From NCBI RefSeq assembly GCF_023898315.1, contig NC_064616.1:295604934-295668933 (forward strand): 64,000 nucleotides of DNA. The letters run 5' to 3'. Shown here in pieces: positions 21,286-32,281 of this stretch. The notes beneath the pieces are model-generated. The model was given only the letters and a program-made list of their open reading frames with translations, was not told the DNA's origin and ran no database searches. This stretch comes from Schistocerca nitens. Lineage: Eukaryota > Arthropoda > Insecta > Orthoptera > Acrididae. A program made the translations under genes and the position numbers. Every line of letters starts with the position of its first letter. Position 1 is the stretch's first letter.

Positions 21286-21289
21286 TAGA

Positions 21290-22620
21290 TCACAATGCAG
21301 TAAAATAGCAGAGTTGCTACTGTTTTCATTGGCACTGAGTTGCAGCTCAGATAGTTACTGAAGTATTCTTCAATACTGTTCAAAGGTTGCTCTTTTAGTA
21401 CACACAAAACTTTATTTCTAAATAGTTTGACTGGTAAAGACTGAATATCATCATGCAGAGCATTAAATAATATTAGGGTCACCATTGGGAAGCTGTTCTG
21501 CGTCTTAGTTCATCAACATCTTGGCCCATCTATACTGGTTTTAAAGTGAGTGCTCTGTTGATGAACTTCATATCTCTTTCTGGAGGTCTCATGATTTGTC
21601 TTTGTGTGAACAAGAAAATATATTTGTTGAAAACAGTCAGAATTCCTAATCTGGAAAAAGCTGGTTTGCAATTGTCAGTTTTTTTTTCCTTGAAGTAATG
21701 GTCCTCATTGCTTTCTTTTGCAATAAAAGCACCTTTTTCAGCCTGCAGAATGGCCACACAGTAACAGCCCATAGCTGACGTACCTGTGGAACACTACATA
21801 GAATGTTGTTGATGGGTATTGTTGTGATACTACATTTTTTAATTCTTTCAAGAGGTATATAAACTGTGAGAGTTAACATCATACAAGTTTAGTGCACTGT
21901 TGCCAGGTTAACTTTGTATCAATGAAAAAGGCCAGAGGCTTAACAGTTGCTATGTAATCCAGTGCTCCAGTATCATTGAGGCTTTGTATTATCCTCTGCG
22001 TTTTGTCTTCTTTAATTTTCATCTTGTTCATAATAAACCAGGCCTTGACCTCACTGAATAGGATTCCTGCTTGCTGAACAGATTGAACTGCATTCTTTCC
22101 TTTTGATAACAAATTTGTATCATCTGCAAACTTCAAGATATGCCAATTGAAGCCCATGTCATTAAAAAAATTAAAAATAACAAAGGCCCTATTCGGTATC
22201 TGTGTGGTGCACCATGTTTTAACTTCATTTCACCTGAGTCTGCTTTTTGCAGTGATACATTCTGTCATCTGTCACTTAGATAGGATTTGAGAGATTTTAG
22301 AACAGCTCCCCCAATACCATAGGATTTTAGCTTTCTGAGCAGGGCCTTATGTGGGATACAGTCAAATGCCTTACTAAGGCCACAGAGTACCAGTTGACTT
22401 GCCCTTCCAAAAGCCATACTGTGTAGCACAAAAATGGTTATTTACTTCAAAATAATTTAAAAGCTGATCTTTCATTATGGATTCCATCACCTTAGCTAAC
22501 ACTGGTATTATAAGATATGGGCCTGTAGCTTGATGCTTCATGTAGATAACATTTTTTAAACTGGTGCTGTGTATGCTACTTTCAGGAAGTCCGGAAATTC
22601 CGTGATGTGGAGGCATTTAT
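21290..22620 (-). pseudogene. LINE reverse transcriptase remnant (Jockey-like)
   Basis: On the minus strand from 22620: the palm entry IIPVLAKVMESIMKDQLLNY and QYGFWKGKST (relic of QYGFRKGKST) at 22540-22390, then a gap with stops. The catalytic FADDTNLL block is in the frame 22157-21879, and the thumb with a KAMRTIT-like block is near 21700. Catalytic aspartates are preserved but at least three frames are needed. No endonuclease was found; its 5' side ends at about 22620, next to another LINE on the opposite strand. Confidence 0.75.
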
Positions 22621-22639
22621 TTATTACTGCTGTCAGTGG

Positions 22640-22917
22640 TTGAGAAATTCCACACATTTTGTTCTGTTACCTGTCAGGAGTATCAATAGATTGAGTTTCA
22701 CTAGGTGTGGCCTACACCTAAATGGCAATGGGAAGGGAGGATTGGTACAGCCGATTCACAAAGGTATAGGGAATGCATCTCAGGCCACACATGATCAAAT
22801 ACATGTTGCCATGGTTAGGTGACATAGGTCATATTTAGTATAAATCAGACAGCAGGTCCTCCTGCCTAACGAGTATCCCAGCAGTTTAAAAATTCTGGAA
22901 CAGTTACTCACAAGATA
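22640..22917 (+). pseudogene. LINE piece 1: esterase-like FTRxGLHLN region
   Basis: The frame 22607-22822 contains SFTRCGLHLNGNGKGGL, a relic of the F-T-R-H-G-L-H-L-N motif found upstream of the endonuclease in some insect LINEs. It is interrupted at TA 22916-22917 by the Tc1-like element. Confidence 0.5.
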
Positions 22918-22929
22918 CACTGAAGAGCC

Positions 22930-23920
22930 AAAGAAACTTGTACATCTGCCTAACATCATGTAGGACCCCATGAGCATGCAGAAGTGCCACAACACAATGT
23001 GGCATGGACTCAACTAATGTCTGAAGTAGCACTGGAGGGAATTGACACCAATCCTGCAGAGTTGTCCATAAATCTATAAAAGTATGAGGGGGTGGAGATC
23101 TCTTCTGATCAGCACGTTACAAGGCAACCCATATATGCTCAATAATGATCATGTCTTGGTAATTTGATGGCCAGCGAAAGTATTTAAACTCAGAAGGGTG
23201 TTCCTGGAGCCACTCTGTAGCAATTCTGGACGTGTGGGGTGTTGCATTGTCCTGCTGGAATTGCCCAAGTCAGACAGAATGCACAATGGACATGAATGGA
23301 TGCAGGTGATGAGACAGGATGCTTACATACATGTCACCTGTCAGAGTTGTATCTAGGTATATCAGGGGTTCCATATCACTCCAACTGCACATGTTCCACA
23401 CAATTGTAAAGTCTCCACCAGCTTGAACAGTCCCCTGCTGACATGCAAGGTCCATAGATTCATGAGGTTGTCTCCACACATGTACATGTTCATCCACTTG
23501 ATACAATCTGAAACGAGGCTTGTCCAACCAGGCAACATGTTTCCAGTCAACAACAATCCAATGTCAGTGTTGATGGGCCCAGGCAAAGCGTAAAGCTTTG
23601 TGACATACAGTCATCAAGGATACACAAGTGGGCAGAAGGGTTGCACTTCTGTGAAGTTGAATGATTCTCTTCAGTTGTCATTGGTCCTGTTCTTGCAGTA
23701 TCTTTTTCCTCCTGCAGTGATGTTGGAGATTTTATGTTTTACCAGATTCCTGATATTCATGGTACACTTATGAAATGGTCGTACATGAAAATCCCCACTT
23801 CATTGCTAGCTCGGAGATGCAGCATACCATCGCTTGTGCACTGACTATAACACCATGTTCAAACTCACTTAAATCTTGATAACCTGCCATTGCAGGAGCA
23901 GTAACCAATCTAACAACTGC
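22930..23920 (-). pseudogene. Tc1-like transposase of the 22918 element, broken
   Basis: Read from about 23910 downward: an N-terminus MAGYQDLSEFE-like block with the helix-turn-helix near 23800, then the catalytic core in the frame 23527-23270 (RFRLYQ, VWRQPHESMD, DTTLTGDMYVSIL), then WLQEHPSEF- and PSNYQD-type blocks near 23200-23150. The latter carries the third acidic residue region. A block expected between about 23600 and 23650 is deleted, and several stops occur. It is not functional. Confidence 0.75.
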
Positions 23921-24036
23921 ACCAGACACTTGTTATCTTGTATAGGCATTGCCAACTGCAGTGCCCTATTCTGCCTGTTTATATACCTCTGTATTTGAAT
24001 GTGCCTGTCTATACCAGTTTCTTTGATGCTTCAGTA

Positions 24037-24234
24037 GCCGGCCACGGTGGCTGAGCGGTTCTAGGCACTTCAGTCCGGAACTGGGTGACTGCTATGGTCG
24101 CAGGTTCGAATCCTGCCTAGGGCATGGGTGTGTGTGATGTCCTTATGTTAGTTAGGTTTAAGTAGTTCTAAGTTCTAGGGGACTGATGACCTGATGTTAA
24201 GTGCCATAGTGCTCCGAGCCATTTGAACCATTTT
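24037..24234 (+). mobile_element. tRNA-derived SINE, family 2, in the TIR of the Tc1-like element
   Basis: Full-length copy with A-box region (GTGGCTGAGCGGTTCTAGG), B box GGTTCGAATCC and tail CATTTGAACCATTTT. Target duplication GATGCTTCAGTA (24025-24036) and GACACTTCAGTA (24235-24246), 10 of 12 identical. The insertion falls exactly at the end of the host transposon. Confidence 0.95.
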
Positions 24235-24246
24235 GACACTTCAGTA

Positions 24247-24577
24247 TAGATTCTAACTCACGAAATGACATACATACTACACATCACAAAGAAAAAGAAA
24301 CCATTGGAAAAAGTAACTTGGACATTTCATAGGCTTAACAGTCCTTCATAAAAACATGCACTCAATAAAAATTAAAACAGAACTATATGAACTTGAGCTC
24401 CAGTCTTTGAACTGCACAGTAGTTTGTGTTGCTGAGTACTGGTGTAGAGACACAGAAATCCAACATGTAGTGTTATCATTGTATGAAAAGACAGACTCTT
24501 GCTGTAGGACTACTTCAAAGGATGGAGGATCATGCATTTATATCAGAAAAGGAACTCAGTTCAAACCAAGTACAGTA
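24247..24577 (+). pseudogene. LINE piece 2: endonuclease N-terminal half
   Basis: The frame from 24356 reads LELQSLNCTVVCVAEYWC (relic of the catalytic C-x-T-E-x-W block) and later a D-S-C-C-R then GGSCIYIRKG block, as in insect LINE endonucleases. It is interrupted after KPSTV (24577) by the LTR-like element; the sequence resumes at 29211 with the same AGTACAGTA. Confidence 0.72.
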
Positions 24578-24582
24578 CCTCA

Positions 24583-25256
24583 TGTAATAACGCAGCCACT
24601 TTCGCCAATTCGCCATGAGCAGCCATGGAGGAGAAAGGGGCCGGACTCCATGGGGCAAGCCCCCGAGTGCAATAATTCTGCAAGTACACAGCGGGAAGCC
24701 AGGCTGACATCTGCACCTTGCTCAAGGACGGACACGATCCGAAGGGCCTGTCTGACAATGAGAAGCATGCCATGCCGAGAAGTGGTGGACATCTGTAGCC
24801 ATCAGGACAGAATGCTAAGAATGCACGCACTGACGCATCTGAGTTCTTCTGGTCTTGCGGCAGTCATTGTACCTGCCTTAGATAACAGGGATGAGCCGAC
24901 AATTCCAGCACCCCATGGAGTGTAAAAAAGAGCCTGGGGAATTGGCACAGGGAGGTGTGTGAAAGAAATCAGCATTCTTAAGAATATGTTTTGCTCGACA
25001 GTGAGGACATTCCTTGTAAATGAGGGACGCTGGCAGATTTTGAGGCGAAGCCCAAACATGAGTCTGTTCAGGGCTCAAGCAGAGAGAGCGGTTATAAAGA
25101 GGTTTTGCGTAGCTGCTCTCCCAACAGCCTTGGAATGCGGGAAAACATCTTAAGAATGTGAAATCATGAGAAAGGCACTGATTCATGAGCCACACGGCAG
25201 CCCTGGCCAGATAGAAAATTTCCACCCTGCACGGAGAGGTGTGGTGATGAAACGCT
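24583..25256 (+). repeat. Left LTR-like direct repeat, truncated
   Basis: Matches 27876 to about 28550 at roughly 80-85 percent by eye, starting TGTAATAACGCAGCCACTTT. Homology ends near GATGAAACG; the remaining half of the right copy is absent here, fitting a deletion that removed the LTR 3' half and the adjacent internal region. Confidence 0.8.
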
Positions 25257-27875
25257 AGATTTTATAATCGGAAATAATATACTATCGAGTAGATTGGTGG
25301 TCATGGATTGGACCACTAAAACTGTAGTCAGTTTGTTCAAAGATCAGATAGCATGAGATGCAGAGGGCACAAAAGGCACAGTTAATTTAGTAAAATGTAA
25401 GGAGAATGAGGAAATTTGCATAGATGGGCCATGGGAGCTAAAAGGTGATTTATTGCTGTCTGCAAGTCGTGATGAGAATTCCACGCACACAGCCGACGAA
25501 AGTGAATCTGACGGACATGATGCTACTGGTCGTGGGTTAGAGACCCTCACACACGTACCATTAGGGTTTAGAGGACCAGAGGACTTAAATAAGTAAGCTA
25601 CCGTGATACCCCAAACCTCCCATGTGAGTATAGATGACGCGTTCAAAACGGAACATAGCTATGTACAGAGAGAGCCCACAGTCAAATGCCATGACAAGAG
25701 TGCCGAGACAATGAGAAATGTTGAAGGTGAAGCCCCTACAGCCACAGAGAAGCTCATGTGGAGTGTAAAATGCAAAAGTGATTGCAGCATGGCAGAGAAG
25801 CACTGTGAACTGCACCACAAAAGTACTAATGCCCACTCACCAGCAGTAGAAGACGATGTTGTTCCCTCCACGGTTGCAAAATTTGCAAAAGTAAGATGGT
25901 TTTTGGAGGATCGCAGGTATTTCCATGCTTCCAAGTGGCGAGAAAAACTGACGTCTCAGTCAAAAGCAGGGTAGACTGCAGACAATGATTTATTATGTTA
26001 TTCATGATGTTTGAGAGTTACAGTGGTATTTTTAACGCCCACAGCCTGAGAGCATATGTGGCTCAATGGAGTATTGTACGGCAGTAGTGGTGTAGAAAAT
26101 TGTAAATGTCTGTTGACAGCACGCTGTATCTTGTGAACAGACTTTCTGTTGTGATAATTAATACCTAGCTTCTGTGCTTGGATATCATTTTTTAGTGTGT
26201 CTGGACTGTGAGCCACTTGGTGTGAATATGGAGAAATGATATGACGGTTGGATTTGTGTGTGCCTGGGACCCGTGTGCCATCGCGACGCGCGGCACAAAG
26301 CTAAGAGGAGCCACTCGCATTTGACAGAATAATACTTCCCACATCGCGGGATTATCATGCAGCTCATGCCAGAGCACTGCCGTTTCCATGTCATTCAATT
26401 TTTGTTTGTTTATTTGTTGTATGTATTTAATTGTAATGCAGTGCGATGGATCTATGTTTTATTGTATTGCCATGCAAGGTGTTTTGTGTAATGACTCTAG
26501 CGTGGAAGGTGAAAACCAGGCACACACCAATATTTGATGAGATTTCTGTTGCAGCATACAGAGGGATCCAATAAGTACCTTGCAGTTGGAAGAGAAGATG
26601 TTTTACCTTTGCAAAGTAGTGGATGAAATGTTTATCGAAGCATGTTAGCATTATTTTGCATGTAAGAATTTAAGGGTTGGGTAAAATATCACGAATGTGC
26701 AAAGTAAGGTAGACAGGAGATTTGTTTTTAGATCACTGACATTCTAGTTGGCATTGACATGGCTCGCACAGCTGACACTATTGAATTTAGTTTTAAAAAA
26801 ATGCATCCTTAAGTTAAGGGAATAGAAAGTTAAGTACTCGACCAGTTTTTTTTTTTTTTTTCTTTCTTGACATTAGAGTCAGTCCATGCGGCTGGCATAG
26901 CTAATACTATGCAACCTAGTAAATGAGAAGGAGGCCTCTCAAAGATCAGTGAGGAGTACTTTATGCATATTGATTGTGGGTTTTGTGGAAGAAGAAAAGG
27001 TATGAACCTTATTTTTGTACATCTTATAAGGTAACAAAACATGTGCATGGTTGACAAAAACGTGAAGGGGCTACCCATCCAATCCTATCTATCATACCCT
27101 TAATCAGTTCAATAAAGTGTGTCAATGGAGAATTTATTGTTTTGTGTGACCAGAGGTTTGAACTGACATCCATTCTGTATCGATTTAATAGCGCCCTTCG
27201 ATGAACAATGAGACTTAAGGGCAACTCCTATGTCACTTGCCTTAATTCTGTATTGTGTAATTTCCATGTTGGTGTTTCTAACAAATAAGCCTTTCATAAA
27301 CATTATTGCTGGGTAAAGTTCATTTTTGTTTCACATGTCTTAACTCTATGTGTTGTATGGGTGTAGTATTTCCATCTGTGACGTAATGAACAGTACCATT
27401 GTGAGTGGTTTATTTTGATTGACACTTGTCTTGAATATAAGTTTATTTCCCATACACCTTGCATACGTCTGTGACGTTATCATCATGGTCATTGTGTTAC
27501 TCATGTATTGTTTACTTGTTTTGATCTTCATTTATTTGTGAATGTCTTGTCTTGTGTTCATATACAATGTTATCGTCAAGTTCAATGTGACAGTGTTCTT
27601 CATGAACAATTTATTTGTGAGGAAATTTACTTATCTGTACATGTCTTGTACCTCTTTGCTAAGGGCAACCATATATGTAAATTTTTAACTGGGCTTGACA
27701 CACTAGGGCACAGCTGAAAACGTAATATCCCCACAATACCCCACATCAGTGAATGAAGTGTTCGTATTTTTGTTTTGAATTGTGTGTGCAATGGGCCAAG
27801 TGAACATAGATGGGCCACTTTGTCATGACTTTCAACCTTCAGTATCAGAAGCTTAATATTCATGACTAGGAGCTG
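25257..27875 (+). other. Internal region of the LTR-like insertion; unidentified ORF 25603-25974
   Basis: A plus-strand frame of 123 residues (25603-25974), preceded in frame after one stop by a further stretch from about 25310, gives a hydrophilic, acidic then basic protein with no motif I recognise. It could be the end of a polyprotein. From 25975 to 27875 only short AT-rich frames are seen. Confidence 0.4.
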
Positions 27876-29207
27876 TGTAATAACGCAGCCACTTTCGCCA
27901 AGTCGCCGTGAGTGGCCGTGGAGGAGAAAGGGGCTGGACTCTCTGGGGCAAGCCCTCAGGTGCAGTCATTCTGCAAGCACACAGCAGGAAGTCAGGCCGA
28001 CATTTGCACCTTGCTCAAGGATGGACATGATGGGAAAGGGCCTGTGTGGCAACAAGAAGTGTGCTGTGCCGAGAACTGATGGACATCTGCAGCCATTAGG
28101 ACAGAACACCAAGAATGCACGTGCAAAAGCATCTGAGTTCTTATGGTCTTGGGGCAGCCATTTTACCTGCCTTAAAAAACGGGGATGTGCCAACAATTCC
28201 AGCACCCCATGGGCACAGGGAGGAGCATAGAAAAAAGCGCAGGGAATCAGCACAGGGAGGATTATGAAAGAAACCGGCATTCTTATCAAGATATTTTCCT
28301 CGACAGTGAGTACATTCCTTGTAAATGACGGACGCCAGCAGATTTTGAGCCAGAGCCCAAACATGAGTCTGTCCAGGGCTCATGCAGAAGGAGTGGTTAT
28401 AAGGAAGTGTTATGTAGCTGCCCTCCCAACAGCCTCGGAATGCAGGAAGACATCTTAAGAATGTGAAATCGTGAGAAAGGCACTGATTCATGAGCCACAC
28501 GCCAGCCCAGGCCAGATAGAAAGAGAGGCAGGGCGATGAAACGATGACCTGTCATTGGGCTACATTGAAAATTTCGTCTGCAAATGATAACACCGAAAGA
28601 AAAAATATTTCGATGAAGAGTTGAACTGGGAGATGGATGAGAAGAGAGAGGGGAGTCATGGAGACACCGTGGAAGTGAGAGGACATGGGCACTCTTCCAC
28701 TCATAGCCAAAACCCGTCTTCCGACGCCATGATAGCACAGCTTCGGCCACGCAACCAACAATGGAGAGACAACACAGAGATTGTATCTGGGACCCACCAC
28801 AAAGCCATGATTGCTAATGAGGGCAGCCAACCTGTGCAGCTCAGCTCCGACACAGCATGCCATATCGATGCAGGGCCTGCCGCCAACAGCAGCATACGAC
28901 GAATGATAACAAGAATGGTAAGACGATTCGTTCCCTCCTCTTTCCCATTAATAACTGAGTTGTGTCCACGCCCAGTCAAATCGGCCCTGAGATTTATAAT
29001 TTTGTTTTGTTTTGTGTAAACAGCATGAAAATAAATATGTTTTGAACATATAAGCAATCTTTTATATTCATACAGGAGCCCCTTAATTTTGTACCCTTTG
29101 TGTTTGATTTCATTTAATTTCTAGAATTCACTACAGTTTTGGCACCCAACATGGGTAATGTTCATGATATCTGATGTCACAAAATAATTTCTCTAGATTC
29201 TACTACA
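27876..29207 (+). repeat. Right LTR-like direct repeat
   Basis: Starts TGTAATAACG and ends TACTACA, an imperfect TG...CA pair (TGTAxTA inverted). Contains AATAAA near 29030. Its first half matches 24583-25256. The alternative end at 29135 is before the TGGCACCCAAC block. Confidence 0.6.
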
Positions 29208-29210
29208 CTT

Positions 29211-30347
29211 AGTACAGTAAGTGAAGACAAACACTTCTGAAATATTAGGAATTAACAGGGCTTGATGCAACCAAGAAATCAATCATTTTGTGTGTGTATC
29301 AATCTCCCAGTGGTAGCAAAGACAGTTTTTCAATAAACTAACAAAAGTTCTACATATAAGCATCAAGTACAAAAGTCAACATAACATTATGTGGAGACAT
29401 AAACATAATCACAAATAGTATAAACAAAACTAGAAGCACCGTCATTAATATCCTTCAGAGTTTTGGCATGTCCCTGGTGGCCAATAGTACAGCAATGGTT
29501 ATTGGAATGACCAAAACCATGTGACCAAAAATGTGGACAGAGAAAAGTGTGAAATTGCTATAAAAGATCTTGGACTATCAGACCATTTGTGCCAAATAAC
29601 AACAGTGACATGAGGTGTGGAAAAAAAACCCTTAATTGCAGACACACAAAAGATATTTACAGAAACCAAAATATAAGTTTTTTCTAAACAAATAACAAAA
29701 CAAAGCTGGGATGAACTGAATGGAGAAACCACTGTAAATGTGAAATTTTATAAATTCTCAACATTATTTAAATTGAACTTTGGAAATACATTTCCAAACG
29801 TACCCATATCAGTATCAATGTCTAACAAAAACAAATGGATAACAGCAGGTATTAAGAAGTCCTTTGTTCCATGAAAAAGAGTCATTAATCAGCTGGAGTT
29901 CTTAAATTACTATCATAGGAACAGAAAGATTTGTAGGAAGGTGCTAATTGTTGCAAATAGTCATTTAATGACAAAATAATATGTAATTCAGAGAATAAAA
30001 GCAAAGCAGTCTGGGATGTCATAAAAAAGGAAACAGGGAGAGACAAACAAAGACATAATAACATGCTGATAAGAGGGGGTAGAGTAATAAATGATCTACA
30101 TCACCTAGGAAACTGTGTGAATGACCATTTTTCAAGTATTTCAGAGAACTTACAAGAAAAATTCCCAGAAAGAAGTAAAACAACAGTAAATAATCATGCA
30201 GTAAGAACAATGATGTTACTGCTCATTTCAGAACATGAAGTCAGTAAAACTGTACAAAAACTAAAAAATAAAAAGTCCATAGGGTTAGATGGAGTACCAT
30301 TGTGTGTAGCAAAACAATACATAGAGAGTACTGTATGGGAACTATAA
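29211..30347 (+). pseudogene. LINE piece 3: endonuclease C-terminal half and linker
   Basis: Decayed blocks include INHFVCV, a CGDINI relic near 29400 (the G-D-x-N catalytic block), SDHLCQI near 29580 (S-D-H block), and the linker frame 30063-30347, which ends in SKTVQKLKNKKSIGLDGVP, the canonical entry to the RT. Frameshifts are frequent. Continues at about 33100. Confidence 0.72.
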
Positions 30348-30942
30348 CTTGGCATGTGGGCCCCCTAGTTCTGAATCGGAAACTATCGGCAGCAGTCAGG
30401 AGATTTCATGGTGTGGCATGGTGATTAGTACCTGTTGCCAACTGTGTGGTGTAGACTGCATTTGTCATCTGCTTTGTTGCCTGCTGTTTTAGTTGCTTAG
30501 CTCTGCTGTTGCTGTCAGTGTACAGTATATGTGTTTTCACTGCTTCCAAAATGAGTGATGATCCAGTTGCTGGCCCATTGTAGGACTTACCATCAACTCC
30601 AGTTCAGAAAAAGAATCTGATTATAAGGAGCACTTCTCATAAAATGATGATGAATGTAGTGAAGTCCTGTGATGATGGAAAAAAAAAAAAACTGTTACAC
30701 CCAATTTGGCAGTCTTACCTCAGAGCCTTGACATACACTGGGAAGAGCCTGCATAGTATTGTGGGAGTTAGAGAATTTGCCAGGAATCATCCAGACTTAT
30801 ACCCACGAACTCCTGGCAAAAAGAGATTAGTTTCAGTTATAATCCTATATTCTAAATTCTAAATAGGTCCACATTTGATTGTAATTAATTAAAAATGTGT
30901 ACTCTTTTACTGATAGAGCCAGTAAAAAGACAGATGCTTATA

Positions 30943-32281
30943 CGAGGGCAGTTCAATAAGTAATGCAACACATTTTTTTCTCGGCCAATTTTGGTTGAAA
31001 AAACTGGAAATTTCTTGTGGAATATTTTCAAACATTCCCGCTTCGTCTTGTATAGTTTTATTGACTTCCGACAGGTGGCAGCGCTGTACGGAGCTGTTAA
31101 AATGGCGTCTGTAACGGATGTGCGTTGCAAACAACAGGCAGTGATCGAGTTTCTTTTGGCGGAAAACCAGGGCATCTCAGATATTCATAGGCGCTTGCGG
31201 AATGTCTACGGTGATCTGGCACTGGACAAAAGCATGGTGAGTCGTTGGGCAAAGCGTGTGTCATCATCGCCGCAAGGTCAAGCAAGATTGTCTGATCTCC
31301 CGCGTGCGGGCCGGCCGTGCACAGCTGTGACTCCTGCAATGGCGGAGCGTGCGAACACACTCGTTCGAGATGATCGACGGATCACCATCAAACAACTCAG
31401 TGCTCAACTTGACATCTCTGTTGGTAGTGCTGTCACAATTGTTCACCAGTTGGGATATTCAAAGGTTTGTTCCCGCTGGGTCCCTCGTTGTCTAACTGAA
31501 CACCATAAAGAGCAAAGGAGAACCATCTGTGCGGAATTGCTTGCTCGTCATGTGGCTGAGGGTGACAATTTATTGTCAAAGATTGTTACAGGTGATGAAA
31601 CATGGGTTCATCACTTCGAACCTGAAACAAAACGGCAATTAATGGAGTGGCGCCACACCCCCTCCCCTACCAAGAAAAAGTTTAAAGCCATACCCTCAGC
31701 TGGTAAAGTCATGGTTACAGTCTTCTGGGACGCTGAAGGGGTTATTCTGTTCGATGTCCTTCCCCATGGTCAAACGATCAACTCTGAAGTGTATTGTGCT
31801 ACTCTTCAGAAATTGAAGAAACGACTTCAGCGTGTTCGTAGGCACAAAAATCAGAACGAACTTCTCCTTCTTCATGACAACGCAAGACCTCACACAAGTC
31901 TTCGCACCCGGGAGGAGCTCACAAAACTTCAGTGGACTGTTCTTCCTCATGCACCCTACAGCCCCGATCTCGCACCGTCGGATTTCCATATGTTTGGCCC
32001 AATGAAGGACGCAATCCATGGGACGCACTACGCGGATGATGAAGAAGTTATTGATGCAGTACGACGTTGGCTCTGACATCGACCAGTGGAATGGTACCGT
32101 GCAGGCATACAGGCCCTCATTTCAAGGTGGCGTAAGGCCGTAGCATTGAATGGAGATTACGTTGAAAAATAGTGTTGTGTAGCTAAAAGATTGGGGAATA
32201 ACCTGGTGTATTTCAATGCTGAATAAAACAACCCCTGTTTCAGAAAAAAAATGTGTTGCATTACTTATTGAACTGCCCTCG
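30943..32281 (+). mobile_element. Mariner transposon, nearly intact
   Basis: Terminal inverted repeats of 37 bp (30943-30979 and 32245-32281), identical by eye, start CGAGGGCAGTTCAATAAGTA. The target TA is duplicated at 30941-30942 and 32282-32283. Total 1339 bp, a normal mariner length. Identical TIRs suggest a recent arrival relative to the surrounding wreckage. Confidence 0.95.
31102..32076 (+). CDS. Mariner transposase, one premature stop near the C-terminus
   Basis: This transposase cuts out and reinserts the element at TA sites in the nucleus. The start is the ATG at 31102, first in a MASVTDVR context and about 120 bp inside the TIR. An N-terminal double helix-turn-helix occupies about residues 10-115. 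The catalytic triad is D165 (TGDETWVHH), D259 (HDNARPH) and D294 (YSPDLAPSDF), with 34 residues between the last two: the mariner DD34D signature. The frame stops at a TGA (32074-32076) after RRWL. The same frame continues for 31 more codons to a TAG at 32170-32172, ending in GDYVEK, the usual mariner terminus. The TGA is therefore probably a CGA-to-TGA nonsense mutation. Otherwise the ORF is intact. Confidence 0.92.
   Translation: MASVTDVRCKQQAVIEFLLAENQGISDIHRRLRNVYGDLALDKSMVSRWAKRVSSSPQGQARLSDLPRAGRPCTAVTPAMAERANTLVRDDRRITIKQLSAQLDISVGSAVTIVHQLGYSKVCSRWVPRCLTEHHKEQRRTICAELLARHVAEGDNLLSKIVTGDETWVHHFEPETKRQLMEWRHTPSPTKKKFKAIPSAGKVMVTVFWDAEGVILFDVLPHGQTINSEVYCATLQKLKKRLQRVRRHKNQNELLLLHDNARPHTSLRTREELTKLQWTVLPHAPYSPDLAPSDFHMFGPMKDAIHGTHYADDEEVIDAVRRWL

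Larger units (their letters stand above)
22918..24246 (-). mobile_element. Tc1/mariner-type transposon (CACTGAAGAGCC ends) with SINE at its right tip
   Basis: The left TIR is CACTGAAGAGCCAAAGAAAC at 22918 after TA. The right TIR, read inward, is TACTGAAG then a match to the left from the duplicated copy at 24246, followed by TA 24247-24248. A family-2 SINE (24037-24234) split the last 12 bases of the right TIR, so those 12 bases now appear on both sides. I recognise this element as abundant in locust-type genomes. Confidence 0.88.
24578..29210 (+). mobile_element. LTR-like insertion (deleted retroelement) in the LINE
   Basis: Bounded by the 9-base repeat AGTACAGTA (24569-24577 and 29211-29219), across which the LINE frame is continuous. 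Inside are two direct repeats, 24583-25256 and 27876 to about 28550, both starting TGTAATAACGCAGCCACTTT. The right copy continues to about 29207, ends in CTACA and has AATAAA near 29030, so it could be a complete LTR of about 1.33 kb. A TGGCACCCAACATGGG block at 29140-29155 resembles a primer-binding site and would instead put the LTR end at 29135. No pol domain is present, so it is a large internal deletion derivative. A 9-bp duplication is longer than the 4-6 bp usual for LTR elements. Confidence 0.6.

Noticed and set aside
24583-28550. Segmental tandem duplication of host sequence
   Set aside because: The repeats lie inside one insertion flanked by AGTACAGTA and begin with the same TG end, better explained as LTR-like termini.
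29140-29155. A firm primer-binding site call (TGGCACCCAACATGGG)
   Set aside because: If real, the retroelement body should follow, but LINE sequence resumes 55 bp later; kept only as an alternative LTR edge.
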